Shown here: positions 16,718 to 25,227 of the stretch, piece by piece | Layout: every line of letters begins with the position of its first letter | Position numbering within the stretch: position 1 is the first letter of the stretch | Assembly (NCBI RefSeq): GCF_900177625.1 | Contig: NZ_FXAU01000002.1 | Span: 209,707 to 273,706 of the forward strand | DNA from: Sphingobacterium psychroaquaticum | GTDB lineage: Bacteria; Bacteroidota; Bacteroidia; Sphingobacteriales; Sphingobacteriaceae | Length of the DNA: 64,000 nucleotides | Direction of reading: 5' to 3' | The notes under the pieces: model-generated | The model's input: the letters and a program-made list of their open reading frames with translations, nothing else | Databases searched by the model: none | Told to the model about the DNA's origin: nothing | Position numbers and translations under genes: made by a program

Positions 16718-18085
16718 ATGAAAACGCAAATTAAATTATTTCTACTCTCTATCTTTATTCTGGGGTTAAGTAGCTGTAAAAAAGATATAGAAGAAGCACG
16801 CCCCATAAATGTGCAGATCCAACTGGCGGTCGATGAGTCTGAAGTCTGGTTTAATGTTCCTTTCGACAAGGCGGAAATAACCATGACAAACAAGGCCAAC
16901 AACAGCAACTATAAATTACAGGCCGATGAAAAAGGAAAGATAGCATTACAAAACATTGTTCCCGGAAATTACAACATCAATGTGTCCCTAGAAATTACAG
17001 CGGAAGAATACACCAAATTAACAGGTACATACCGAGAAAATAGTTTCTTTTTGAACTATTCGCTTACGGATCAAAATTTGTTCAATGACCAAGAGATCAA
17101 GATCAACCTCATCAATAGTGAACCGGTAGGTGGTTTTGTGATCAAGCAAATCTACTATGCGGGGTCACATACGACAAGAGCTGCGAATATACGTGATCAG
17201 TTCGTAGAAATCTACAACAATTCAGCGGATGTGCTCTATGCAGACAGCCTTCTTTTGGTACTTGCCTACGGAAAAACAAATAAAAACACAGATCAGTATT
17301 CGTTAACCAATAATCAGTATGACTGGAGTAAATCCATCGGTATGGAAGCAATTACGGGCAATGCCAATGAAGACTATATTTATGCAAAAGCAATCTTTAT
17401 GATTCCCAGTGACGGAACAGGAAAAAAATACCCCGTTGAGCCAGGAAAGAGTATCATAATTGCACAAACTGCCGTCAACCATGCCGGATCCTACTTAAAT
17501 AACTCCGGTACCTCTGTAGGGGCATTAGACCCTCATTTAACCGTTGACCTTTCCAAAGCTGATTTTGAAGTATGGCTATACCCGTATGAACAAAAAATAC
17601 AACCAGGACGTACCATGTTTGCTTCTGATGTAGACAACCCTGATGTTACCGACATGACAACATTCTTTGCAACCGGCATGCGCGATATGGTACTAACACC
17701 ACAAGCGAGAGAATCGTATGTGTTAGTGAAAGTAGACCATACAGTTAATATTGAGCAGCTTCCCAAGTTTGCAATCCCAAGCGTAAGAACAGTCTCTTCC
17801 TCCACAACCGTTTATCCACAAATACCAGGTAAGTATATAGTAGATGCAGTTGAAGTAGAAGAGCCAACACCGTCGGATCGGGTGCCTCGCCGTCTTCCAC
17901 AACGATTTGATGCCGGAGCAATTGCGGTACCTGGCGGACAGTATACCAGCCAATCGGTCGTCCGTAAAACGCAAAAAATCGTCAATGGACGACGTATCCT
18001 TAAGGACACCAACAACTCAACTAATGATTTTGGGTTCCTCGAAAAGTCGAACCCATATAAAGATAACAGCTCCTTCATAGACTAA
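16718..18085 (+). CDS. DUF4876-family lipoprotein
   Basis: 455 residues with a lipoprotein signal (LGLSSC, Cys 20). The N-terminal part up to about residue 125 looks like a carboxypeptidase regulatory or Ig-like beta domain (KAEITMTNKANNSNYKLQAD). The following part (FVIKQIYYAGSHTTRAANIRDQFVEIYNNSADVLYADSLLL, here split: FVIKQIYYAGS and DQFVEIYNNSADVLYADS) resembles lamin-tail-like domains and is characteristic of DUF4876. It starts 5 bp after the receptor stop and overlaps the next gene by one base, so the three are co-translated. It is probably a surface ligand-binding partner of the receptor, analogous to SusD in role but unrelated in sequence. This role is inferred. Confidence 0.82.
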   Translation: MKTQIKLFLLSIFILGLSSCKKDIEEARPINVQIQLAVDESEVWFNVPFDKAEITMTNKANNSNYKLQADEKGKIALQNIVPGNYNINVSLEITAEEYTKLTGTYRENSFFLNYSLTDQNLFNDQEIKINLINSEPVGGFVIKQIYYAGSHTTRAANIRDQFVEIYNNSADVLYADSLLLVLAYGKTNKNTDQYSLTNNQYDWSKSIGMEAITGNANEDYIYAKAIFMIPSDGTGKKYPVEPGKSIIIAQTAVNHAGSYLNNSGTSVGALDPHLTVDLSKADFEVWLYPYEQKIQPGRTMFASDVDNPDVTDMTTFFATGMRDMVLTPQARESYVLVKVDHTVNIEQLPKFAIPSVRTVSSSTTVYPQIPGKYIVDAVEVEEPTPSDRVPRRLPQRFDAGAIAVPGGQYTSQSVVRKTQKIVNGRRILKDTNNSTNDFGFLEKSNPYKDNSSFID

Positions 18086-19638
18086 TGATTGCACGACTTT
18101 GTTTAATAACATCACTGATCATTTCTGTTTCGGCCTTTGGTCAAAACAGAAATGATTCTGTATACTTCTATTTGCAAGATAGAATTTATGCACAAAGCAT
18201 GGTCTTATCTCCAACTCTTGCGCAAGTTAAGGGACTTTCGAATTATGGCAGCCTACAGCTTGATTATAACATGGAAAGAGGAGGTTTTCGCCAAGCACAA
18301 CAAGCATACACCAAAAGAAAACCTAGTTTTATCGCCGAAGGGGTAAACGAGTTAGGACGATTCCGAATAGGTGGAGTCTTTGAATTTAACAACTCTTTTG
18401 AAGATAGCTTAGCAAACGGTCAAAAGAATGACCTCGAGAACCTATCGACCTTTTACCCTTATGCGAATAAAAGTGGCGCATATAGTCGCCAAAACTATAG
18501 TATCGCAACCTCGATATCCTACAAAATATGGCCATTTTTAGTGCCTTTCGTAAACCTTGATTACATCAAACATTGGAGCGCAGGAACAGATGACCCGCGT
18601 TTGAAGTCGGATCGATTCATCGTCAAAGTACGCCCCGGAGTAAGCCTTAACGTAAAGGAACATGCAGTGTCTGTCTATGGACTATGGGGCTACGCGGATG
18701 AACAGGTTTCCATTCAATACAAAAATCAAAACTTTAAGGACAACTTACTCAATCCAGACCGTATATATTATATGAACTATGGATATGGAAGTTCTATTGT
18801 AAAAGACACCTCTAATGTCTATAAATACGATAGCTACAAAGGAGTAGGAATACAATATGCCGGTTTGTTCCGGAACTGGAAGATTACAGGACAAGGGGAA
18901 TATGAATATTACCACAACACAAATCAACCTGTCTCAAAGGCTTCCCAACGATATATTGGGCCGATAGGTGTTTTTGACCTGTTCACTTATTCGGGAAAGA
19001 TTACCGTTCAGAGCTTTAACCATAGTGACAGACAACACCTGGGCATACTCTCCCTCGTTAAAAACGATGGCGAGGACAGCAACTTAAAAACCACAGGAAG
19101 TTTACGTCGCTCAAACTATAAGGTAAACAATCAGTTGATAACCGCTAAGTATTACTTCCTATGGGACAAGACACGGACTTATAGCAAAGAGTTTGGTATT
19201 GAATTCGCACAAAAGGAAGAAAACCATAGGGATATATTACAAGCGGTACAACTATACCATAAAAATACAGAAGTATCTATCCTGCACAATGCCTATATCC
19301 GAAATAAACAAGGTGGCGTGCACGAGTTCACGATAAATCCATACTATAGCTTCCCTAATAAAACAACCTTAAGTTACAACCCCTATTCCATGACGGAGTT
19401 TATCAAGAATGTCGTTTTCACCGATTACTACTATCATAAAACTTCGTATTGGGGTATACGCTTGAAGGGAGAATATCGGCAGGAATTATTTCAAAATAGC
19501 TTTTCTTTTTATGTCCAAGCGGACTATCAAAAAGCGAAGGACAGAGCGGCTGAAGAAGGAATCAATCCTACATTTTTACCTAATGGAGATCGGTTGAGGA
19601 TGCACGCTGGAATACGGATGTTCTTAAGTCGAAAATAA
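18085..19638 (+). CDS. DUF6850-like outer-membrane beta-barrel protein
   Basis: 517 residues, with signal peptide MIARLCLITSLIISVSAFGQ. The mature protein is rich in alternating aromatic and polar residues (YKIWPFLVPFVNLDYI, NYGYGSSIVKD) and ends RLRMHAGIRMFLSRK, typical of an outer-membrane barrel. It matches the DUF6850 group found downstream of DUF4876 lipoproteins. There is no plug domain, so it is not itself TonB-dependent. The ATG overlaps the stop of the DUF4876 gene (TAATG), which indicates translational coupling. The role is unknown; it may anchor or export a partner of the receptor. Confidence 0.75.
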   Translation: MIARLCLITSLIISVSAFGQNRNDSVYFYLQDRIYAQSMVLSPTLAQVKGLSNYGSLQLDYNMERGGFRQAQQAYTKRKPSFIAEGVNELGRFRIGGVFEFNNSFEDSLANGQKNDLENLSTFYPYANKSGAYSRQNYSIATSISYKIWPFLVPFVNLDYIKHWSAGTDDPRLKSDRFIVKVRPGVSLNVKEHAVSVYGLWGYADEQVSIQYKNQNFKDNLLNPDRIYYMNYGYGSSIVKDTSNVYKYDSYKGVGIQYAGLFRNWKITGQGEYEYYHNTNQPVSKASQRYIGPIGVFDLFTYSGKITVQSFNHSDRQHLGILSLVKNDGEDSNLKTTGSLRRSNYKVNNQLITAKYYFLWDKTRTYSKEFGIEFAQKEENHRDILQAVQLYHKNTEVSILHNAYIRNKQGGVHEFTINPYYSFPNKTTLSYNPYSMTEFIKNVVFTDYYYHKTSYWGIRLKGEYRQELFQNSFSFYVQADYQKAKDRAAEEGINPTFLPNGDRLRMHAGIRMFLSRK

Positions 19639-19649
19639 ACACCCTAAAC

Positions 19650-19679
19650 AAAAAGCTTACGCTGCAGCGTAAGCCTTTT
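19650..19679. terminator. Bidirectional terminator
   Basis: A perfect 20-bp palindrome (GCTTACGCTGCAGCGTAAGC, 19655-19674) is flanked by five A on the left and CTTTT on the right. It separates the converging DUF6850 operon and FemAB gene. Confidence 0.8.
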
Positions 19680-19682
19680 GCG

Positions 19683-20807
19683 TTAACTCAAATGGTAGCT
19701 TTGGTTTTTAAACTCCATCGAGATATAATACTGGTATTTATCTTTATTTAATGGATAATCCCAACACCCCATTCGGTGATACATACTTCCACCAAATCCC
19801 GTTTTGAAACGATACAGTCCATACATAGGGTGCGAGGGATCCGCCTTAGGCGCCACACCAAAAAAATCATACTCCGTACACCCTTTCTCCTTCGCCAATT
19901 CCATAGCACGCCACTGCAACGCATAGGTCGCCATATAGTTTCTATTTTCGGTAGCCGACGCGCCATAAAGATAGGTGCCGCGATTTGCAGAAACCACTAA
20001 AAACATGGCTGCTAAAGGAACATCGTCCACCTCCGCCACAAGCAGATAAACATCGGCCGGAGATAAGGTATCATTTGCACGTGCGGTAAGTACAATTCTA
20101 AAATAACTGATATCGTGTAAAAAGAAATTATTACGCTGTGCCGTCTGCCGATATAATTCGTACCAAATTTCCAAACTTTCCAATCCCAGTGAACGAACCT
20201 TCACCCCTTTCCGTTTAGAAAGATTGATGTTGTAGCGTGTCTTAGGCTTCATCTCCCCCAACAATAGATCGTGATTTTTTTTCAGATCCATGAAAATAGT
20301 GTTCGAAGGTAGAATATCGGTATTCGCTTTCTTTAGGTTCCAGTTCTCGGTACTGAAATTGAACCGAATCTCTTGTATCTTCCGATCAGGCACACCGATC
20401 CAATTGCCATGCAGATCATAACAATCTTCATCTTTAGCCCATAGTGATTCCCAGGAAAGATCATAGCGTATCATGATACAATTACTCGGTAAAAAAGAAC
20501 GTAAGCTCTCTGAAAGCTGCTCCAAGAAATAACCTTGATTTTCGGCCGAAGGCTCAATTTCAGGCCCGTAAGGCACATAAGCAATACAGTGTTCCTGATC
20601 TATGTTCTGAATCAGAATCAATAAATCACCCACGAAATACGTATTATCCTCACTATCAGAAAAGAGGTCTGATTTTTTTACCTTAAAATTGTATGCTTTA
20701 GACTCTACGCCCTGCATCTTCTTTACCTCAGACCAATACGAAGTCTGTTGGATAATGGATGTCCGAAATACTTCCTTGATTTCTTTATCCTCTACATCAG
20801 CAATCAT
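19683..20807 (-). CDS. FemAB-family peptidyltransferase-like protein
   Basis: 374 residues without a signal peptide. It has the double-GNAT FemAB layout: an N-terminal acyltransferase half (QQTSYWSEVKKMQG) and a C-terminal half with KTRYNINLSKRKGVKVR, YLLVAEVDDVPLAAMFLVV and the family signature YDFFGVAPK...YGLYRFKTGFGG. FemX-type enzymes transfer amino acids from aminoacyl-tRNA to lipid II when building peptidoglycan cross-bridges. In Gram-negative relatives the substrate is not established and could be another glycan or lipid. It has its own promoter (20888-20895) and is monocistronic. Confidence 0.85.
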   Translation of the reverse strand: MIADVEDKEIKEVFRTSIIQQTSYWSEVKKMQGVESKAYNFKVKKSDLFSDSEDNTYFVGDLLILIQNIDQEHCIAYVPYGPEIEPSAENQGYFLEQLSESLRSFLPSNCIMIRYDLSWESLWAKDEDCYDLHGNWIGVPDRKIQEIRFNFSTENWNLKKANTDILPSNTIFMDLKKNHDLLLGEMKPKTRYNINLSKRKGVKVRSLGLESLEIWYELYRQTAQRNNFFLHDISYFRIVLTARANDTLSPADVYLLVAEVDDVPLAAMFLVVSANRGTYLYGASATENRNYMATYALQWRAMELAKEKGCTEYDFFGVAPKADPSHPMYGLYRFKTGFGGSMYHRMGCWDYPLNKDKYQYYISMEFKNQSYHLS

Positions 20808-20887
20808 GATTTTCTACTATTCTAGTTATAAGGCATACATGTTCTCAAAAAACTATAATCAGATCCAATTTTAATGCCCAAAAACCA

Positions 20888-20895
20888 CAAAGATA
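20888..20895 (-). promoter_or_regulatory. -7 promoter element of the FemAB-like gene
   Basis: Minus-strand TATCTTTG fits TAnnTTTG exactly and predicts a start near 20881, about 74 nt before the ATG at 20807. A TTTG lies upstream but only 14 nt away, shorter than usual. Confidence 0.45.
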
Positions 20896-21006
20896 CCTAA
20901 ATCATTTGACAAAGGCCTGAAGCCATGTCACGAATATGTTAAAAAGCTAATACACAAATTGCTAAAAGGTTTTTGTATATTTAAAACACACCTAAACAAA
21001 ACACAA

Positions 21007-21966
21007 ATGAATAAACTAAAAAATTATGTATTACTGGCGTTGATGGCTAGCTTTGGTGGGGCATCCGCACAGCAAAATCCAGTCATAAAAGGTTGGTATG
21101 CCGATCCAGAAGGCATTATTTACAACAATAAATATTGGTTGTTCCCTACGTACTCTGCCCCTTATGAAAAACAGGTATTCTTTGACGCTTTTTCTTCCAA
21201 AGATATGGCAAGCTGGACGAAACATGCGCGGGTGCTGGACACGGCCGCCATTAAATGGGCAAAAGAGGCAATGTGGGCCCCTAGTGTTATCGAAAAGGAA
21301 GGAAAGTACTATCTTTTTTTTAGTGCCAATGATGTCCATGAAGGAGAGGTTGGCGGGATTGGGGTTTCCGTCGCAGATCGACCAGAAGGTCCCTACAAAG
21401 ATCTAATTGGAAAGCCGCTAATCAACCAAATTATAAACGGCGCCCAACCCATAGATCAATTTGTATTTAAGGATAAGGACAATTCATATTACATGTTTTA
21501 CGGGGGCTGGCGTCACTGCAATGTTGTGCGGTTAAATGCAGACTTCACCGATATTGTCCCTTTTGCAGATGGTTCCCTCTACAAAGAAGTAACACCAGAA
21601 GCTTATGTTGAAGGTCCTTTTATGTTTATTCGTAATAACAAGTATTATTTTATGTGGTCTGAAGGCGGTTGGGGTGGCCCCCATTACAAGGTAGCCTACG
21701 CAATCAGTGACAGCCCATTGGGGCCGTTTCGGCGGATAGGCACCGTGCTAGAGCAAGACGAACTTGTCGCAACCGGCGCGGGCCATCATTCGGTAATCCA
21801 AGTGCCCAACCAAGACAAATACTTTATAGTATACCACCGCAGGCCCTTGGGAAAAACAGGTGCTAATGAGCGCGAAACCTGTATCGACAGCATGACTTTT
21901 GATCAAAATGGTCATATTAATCCAATAAAGATGACATTCTCGGGTGTCACCCATGTACTGGATTAA
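21007..21966 (+). CDS. Glycoside hydrolase family 43-type enzyme
   Basis: 319 residues from ATG 21007, which begins a clean signal peptide (MNKLKNYVLLALMASFGGASAQ). An upstream ATG at 20959 would add 16 residues before the signal and is unlikely. The five-bladed propeller family residues are in place: Asp 33 in WYADPE (general base), Asp 150 in PIDQFVF (pKa modulator) and Glu 202 in YVEGPFMF (general acid), plus MWAPSV at 90-94. Family members remove arabinose, xylose or galactose residues; which one is not readable here. It is exported to the periplasm or surface. It converges on the GH92/peptidase locus, whose end lies 115 bp away. Confidence 0.88.
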   Translation: MNKLKNYVLLALMASFGGASAQQNPVIKGWYADPEGIIYNNKYWLFPTYSAPYEKQVFFDAFSSKDMASWTKHARVLDTAAIKWAKEAMWAPSVIEKEGKYYLFFSANDVHEGEVGGIGVSVADRPEGPYKDLIGKPLINQIINGAQPIDQFVFKDKDNSYYMFYGGWRHCNVVRLNADFTDIVPFADGSLYKEVTPEAYVEGPFMFIRNNKYYFMWSEGGWGGPHYKVAYAISDSPLGPFRRIGTVLEQDELVATGAGHHSVIQVPNQDKYFIVYHRRPLGKTGANERETCIDSMTFDQNGHINPIKMTFSGVTHVLD

Positions 21967-21974
21967 CCACAAAA

Positions 21975-21999
21975 CAGGGGTCAAAAAGACCCCTGATTC
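21975..21999. terminator. Terminator between GH43 and the GH92 locus
   Basis: Perfect 8-bp stem CAGGGGTC / GACCCCTG with a 5-nt loop. The minus strand continues into TTTTG, so it best fits the end of the leftward GH92/peptidase transcript. The plus strand lacks a U tract, so termination of GH43 would be weak. Confidence 0.65.
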
Positions 22000-22081
22000 A
22001 AACTAACAAAAACAACGACAAACCGGTGTTGCTTACCTTGAGGTGGTACCAGTCTATGATCCCACCATATCTACTTTTAAA

Positions 22082-22795
22082 CTAAATTGCCGGATTTTTT
22101 GCATACCGCATCCATAACTCATCAACTGTAGACCCCGTTTCTCTTTTCCAAAAATCATCGGAATATGTCTTAGTACGCATGGCTAAGTCAAGTTTTTGAA
22201 TAACCCCTTTTCTTACTTTTGTCTCCATCCAGTAAAAAAAACGTGCCGTAATACGATAAGCATCCGTATACTGCTGTGTCTCCTTAAAATCTGGCAATCG
22301 CCAATTTGCGCCTGCATTGTCTACACCATCCACAAAACGTACATAATCTGCGATCCCTTCTGTAATCCACCAAGGTCCCGAACCATTTGGATAACCCTGC
22401 ACAATATGCATCACCTCATGCGTCACCACATCGATGTCCCCCGGATTCTTAGCAAACCACTTCGGACTGTAACGGACGATTCCACCGGCCGTGGCAGCAA
22501 CCCCATCATAATCAGGATCGATGACGAACGTCACCGAGCGTCGGCTCTTTTTATTATACTTTTTCACCAGCTTGGGGTAGTTCAAAAAGTAGGTATCGAT
22601 CAAACGTTGTTTTAATCGAGTATCAAAACCTTTCTCCTTGTTGATCCAAATTAAGGTAAACCCTTTTTTGTGCATGGTATCCACCTCTACCGCAACTTGA
22701 GCATCGTCACGTGCATGTTCCCAGTTCTGCGCACTACTGTTAAGGCATATCAGTACAAGCATACCTAATAAAACTACTTTCATTCTTTTCATCAT
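22082..22795 (-). CDS. Basic secretory protein-family metallopeptidase
   Basis: 237 residues with a signal peptide (VVLLGMLVLICLNSSAQ). The zinc motif HEVMH is at residues 126-130 in VVTHEVMHIVQGY, followed by GPWWITEGIADYVRF, which together mark the plant-type basic secretory protein (BSP) family of putative zinc peptidases. It is probably periplasmic or secreted. Its ATG overlaps the GH92 stop by four bases (ATGA), so it is translationally coupled to the mannosidase. The pairing suggests that protein and N- or O-mannosyl glycan of one glycoprotein are attacked together. Peptidase activity is inferred from the motif. Confidence 0.88.
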   Translation of the reverse strand: MMKRMKVVLLGMLVLICLNSSAQNWEHARDDAQVAVEVDTMHKKGFTLIWINKEKGFDTRLKQRLIDTYFLNYPKLVKKYNKKSRRSVTFVIDPDYDGVAATAGGIVRYSPKWFAKNPGDIDVVTHEVMHIVQGYPNGSGPWWITEGIADYVRFVDGVDNAGANWRLPDFKETQQYTDAYRITARFFYWMETKVRKGVIQKLDLAMRTKTYSDDFWKRETGSTVDELWMRYAKNPAI

Positions 22796-25143
22796 TTTTT
22801 ACCTTTTTTAGTTTCTTGAAGTTCACTCGTCATCGAGTACGGGACACTACTGTTATCGACTCCACGTTTCTTGTTCGGTACAACGCCCATATCAAAAACA
22901 AGCGACCCTCCCTGATGCAAAGCGTGGTGCCCCACCCAATTTTTGTCGTGGTTCTTACCGTTAAACATTAATTTTTGCACATATACATTATCTTTTCCTC
23001 CATTTCGAGCATCGATGGTTAGTTTTTTACCATTCTCAAACAACAAAGTTGCTTTATCAAACAATGGTGCACCCAAAACATATTCGTCCGTAGCTGGGCA
23101 AACGGGATAAAAGCCTAACGCAGAAAAGACATACCAGGCTGATGTTTGCCCATTATCCTCATCCCCGCAGTAACCATCTGGCGTGGCTTGATACATCCGA
23201 TCGAGAACCTGACGCACCCAATATTGTGCCTTCCATGGCTCACCCGCATAATTATATAAATAAATCATGTGCTGGATAGGTTGGTTACCATGCGCATATT
23301 GTCCCATATTCGCAATTTGCATCTCGCGAATCTCGTGAATCGTTCCGCCATAATAAGAGTCATCAAATAAAGGAGGTTGATTAAATACACTATCCAGCAT
23401 ATGGACAAACGTATGCTTTCCTCCCATCAAATCAATTAACCCCTGAACATCATGAAAAACACTCCAAGAGTAATGCCAACTGTTACCCTCGGTAAAAGCA
23501 TCCCCCCATTTCAGCGGATTAAAAGGAGACTGGAAACGGCCATCTTTATTTTTTCCACGCATCAAGTTGGTGGATGGATCAAAGAGGTGCCTATAATTCT
23601 GGGCACGTTTAGCATAAAGATCAATCTCCTCTTTGGGTCGATTCAATGCTTTGGCTAACTGATAAATAGCAAAATCATCATAAGCATACTCCAAGGTTCG
23701 AGCGGCATTCTCATTGATACCCACATCATAAGGAACATAGCCTAGATCATTATAATATTGCACCCCCTTACGGCCAACTGCAGTCATTGGTCCCTCGTTG
23801 TTGGCACCATGCAGCAGGCCCTGGTACAAGGTTTGGATATCGTAACCTCGAGCCCCTTTTAAATAGGCTTCGGACACCACAGAAGCGGAATTATTACCGA
23901 TCATAATATCGGCATAGCCCGGGCTGCTCCACTCCGGCAAGAATCCACCTTCCAAATACGCATTCAGCAAGCCCTCTTGCATTTCGGTATTAATCGAAGG
24001 ATACATCAGGTTAAGAAATGGGTACAACGCCCGAAAGGTATCCCAAAACCCCGTGCCACCAAAAAGGTAACCCGGAAGGACCTTACCATTATAAGGACTG
24101 TAGTGTACCACCTCCCCGGCTTTGTTTATCTCGTACAACTTGTTAGGAAAAAACAACGTGCGGTACAACGTAGAATAAAAGGTTCGTAACTGATCGATAT
24201 CCTTTCCCTCGACAGACAACCGTCCAAGTTTTTCGTTCCAACTGTTCCGGCCATCCTGCATTACTTGGGCAAAACTCTTCGTGTCGACTTCTTTCAAGTT
24301 CTGTAAGGCCTGATCAGCGCTTATAAAAGACGACGCCACGCGCACCTCAATAGGCCGTGCTTTGTCTTTTACTTTAAATCCTAAGATAGCGCCGGTTTGC
24401 CCCGCCGTTGACTTACGCTGTCCAACCAATCGGTTATCACCCTCCAACGTAGAATAGTTATCAAATGGTTGGTCGAAGACCAGAACAAAATAGTTTCGAA
24501 AATTGGGCAACTTACCTCTCGAATAGCGCGAAGAATAGCCTATCACCATATTTTTTTCAGGAATAATCTCTACCTCCGAGCCTCTATCAAAAGCATCCAA
24601 CACAATAAAGGCACTATCTGTCGGGCTAAACGTAAAGCGATGTATGGCTGCTCGCTCTGTTGGGGTTACCTCTGCGGTGACATCGTGATCCGCTAAATAT
24701 ACCGAGTAATAATACGGTTTGGCAACCTCTGATTTATGCGAGAACCAGCTCGCTCTTTTTTCTTGATCAAAGACCCCCGTACCGCTCACCGGCATAAGCG
24801 AGAACTGACCGTAATCATTCATCCAGGGCGAAGGCTGATGCGTTTGCTTTATCCCTCTTATTTTATCGGCCGTATAGACGTACTGCCAACCATCCCCATT
24901 TTTACCGGTTTGGGGGGTCCACATATTCATGCCCCAAGGAAGCCCCACGGCAGGATAGGTATTCCCATTGGATAAAGACACTTTGGAAAGCGTGCCCATC
25001 AAAGGGTTTACCAGGTCTACAGGATCAATACTTTTGCCATTGAGCTTTTGTCCGAACGCCTGACAACATACAAGGGAACAAAGCCCCAAAAAAAGTAGTT
25101 CGCGTAAATAATAGTGTTTAATCATCATCATATAAAGTTTCAT
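22792..25143 (-). CDS. Glycoside hydrolase family 92 alpha-mannosidase
   Basis: 783 residues, full length for GH92. The signal region is LLFLGLCSLVCCQAFGQ. Family motifs include DLVNPLMGT, NGNTYPAVGLPWGMNMWTP, GGTGFWDTFRALYPFLNLMYP (in part), YCGDEDNGQTSAWYVFSALGFYP (in part) and the C-terminal FENGKKLTIDARNGG. GH92 enzymes are calcium-dependent exo-mannosidases acting mostly on alpha-1,2-, 1,3- or 1,4-mannosyl linkages of N-glycans or yeast mannan. It follows SusD by 84 bp containing a hairpin and is coupled to the BSP peptidase. Specificity cannot be read from the sequence. Confidence 0.95.
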   Translation of the reverse strand: MKLYMMMIKHYYLRELLFLGLCSLVCCQAFGQKLNGKSIDPVDLVNPLMGTLSKVSLSNGNTYPAVGLPWGMNMWTPQTGKNGDGWQYVYTADKIRGIKQTHQPSPWMNDYGQFSLMPVSGTGVFDQEKRASWFSHKSEVAKPYYYSVYLADHDVTAEVTPTERAAIHRFTFSPTDSAFIVLDAFDRGSEVEIIPEKNMVIGYSSRYSRGKLPNFRNYFVLVFDQPFDNYSTLEGDNRLVGQRKSTAGQTGAILGFKVKDKARPIEVRVASSFISADQALQNLKEVDTKSFAQVMQDGRNSWNEKLGRLSVEGKDIDQLRTFYSTLYRTLFFPNKLYEINKAGEVVHYSPYNGKVLPGYLFGGTGFWDTFRALYPFLNLMYPSINTEMQEGLLNAYLEGGFLPEWSSPGYADIMIGNNSASVVSEAYLKGARGYDIQTLYQGLLHGANNEGPMTAVGRKGVQYYNDLGYVPYDVGINENAARTLEYAYDDFAIYQLAKALNRPKEEIDLYAKRAQNYRHLFDPSTNLMRGKNKDGRFQSPFNPLKWGDAFTEGNSWHYSWSVFHDVQGLIDLMGGKHTFVHMLDSVFNQPPLFDDSYYGGTIHEIREMQIANMGQYAHGNQPIQHMIYLYNYAGEPWKAQYWVRQVLDRMYQATPDGYCGDEDNGQTSAWYVFSALGFYPVCPATDEYVLGAPLFDKATLLFENGKKLTIDARNGGKDNVYVQKLMFNGKNHDKNWVGHHALHQGGSLVFDMGVVPNKKRGVDNSSVPYSMTSELQETKKGKK

Positions 25144-25156
25144 CTAAATAGATAGA

Positions 25157-25199
25157 AGAACCAAAGACGGGATCAGCTGTAGCTCACGCCTTTGGTTCT
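25157..25199 (-). other. Intercistronic hairpin between susD and the GH92 gene
   Basis: Ten perfect base pairs (AGAACCAAAG with CTTTGGTTCT) enclose a 23-nt loop in the 84-bp gap. On the minus strand the 3' side runs TCTATCTATTTAG, not a true U tract. It may stabilise the 3' end of a susCD transcript or reduce read-through into the enzymes, giving more transporter than enzyme. Confidence 0.5.
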
Positions 25200-25227
25200 A
25201 TATCGATTCCATCCTTAGGCAGTTTTT

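Noticed and set aside
20976..20983. TATATTTA as GH43 promoter
   Set aside because: It deviates from TAnnTTTG and the nearest TTG is only 14 nt upstream.
20959..21006. Upstream start for the GH43 gene
   Set aside because: The extra 16 residues precede a complete signal peptide that begins at 21007.
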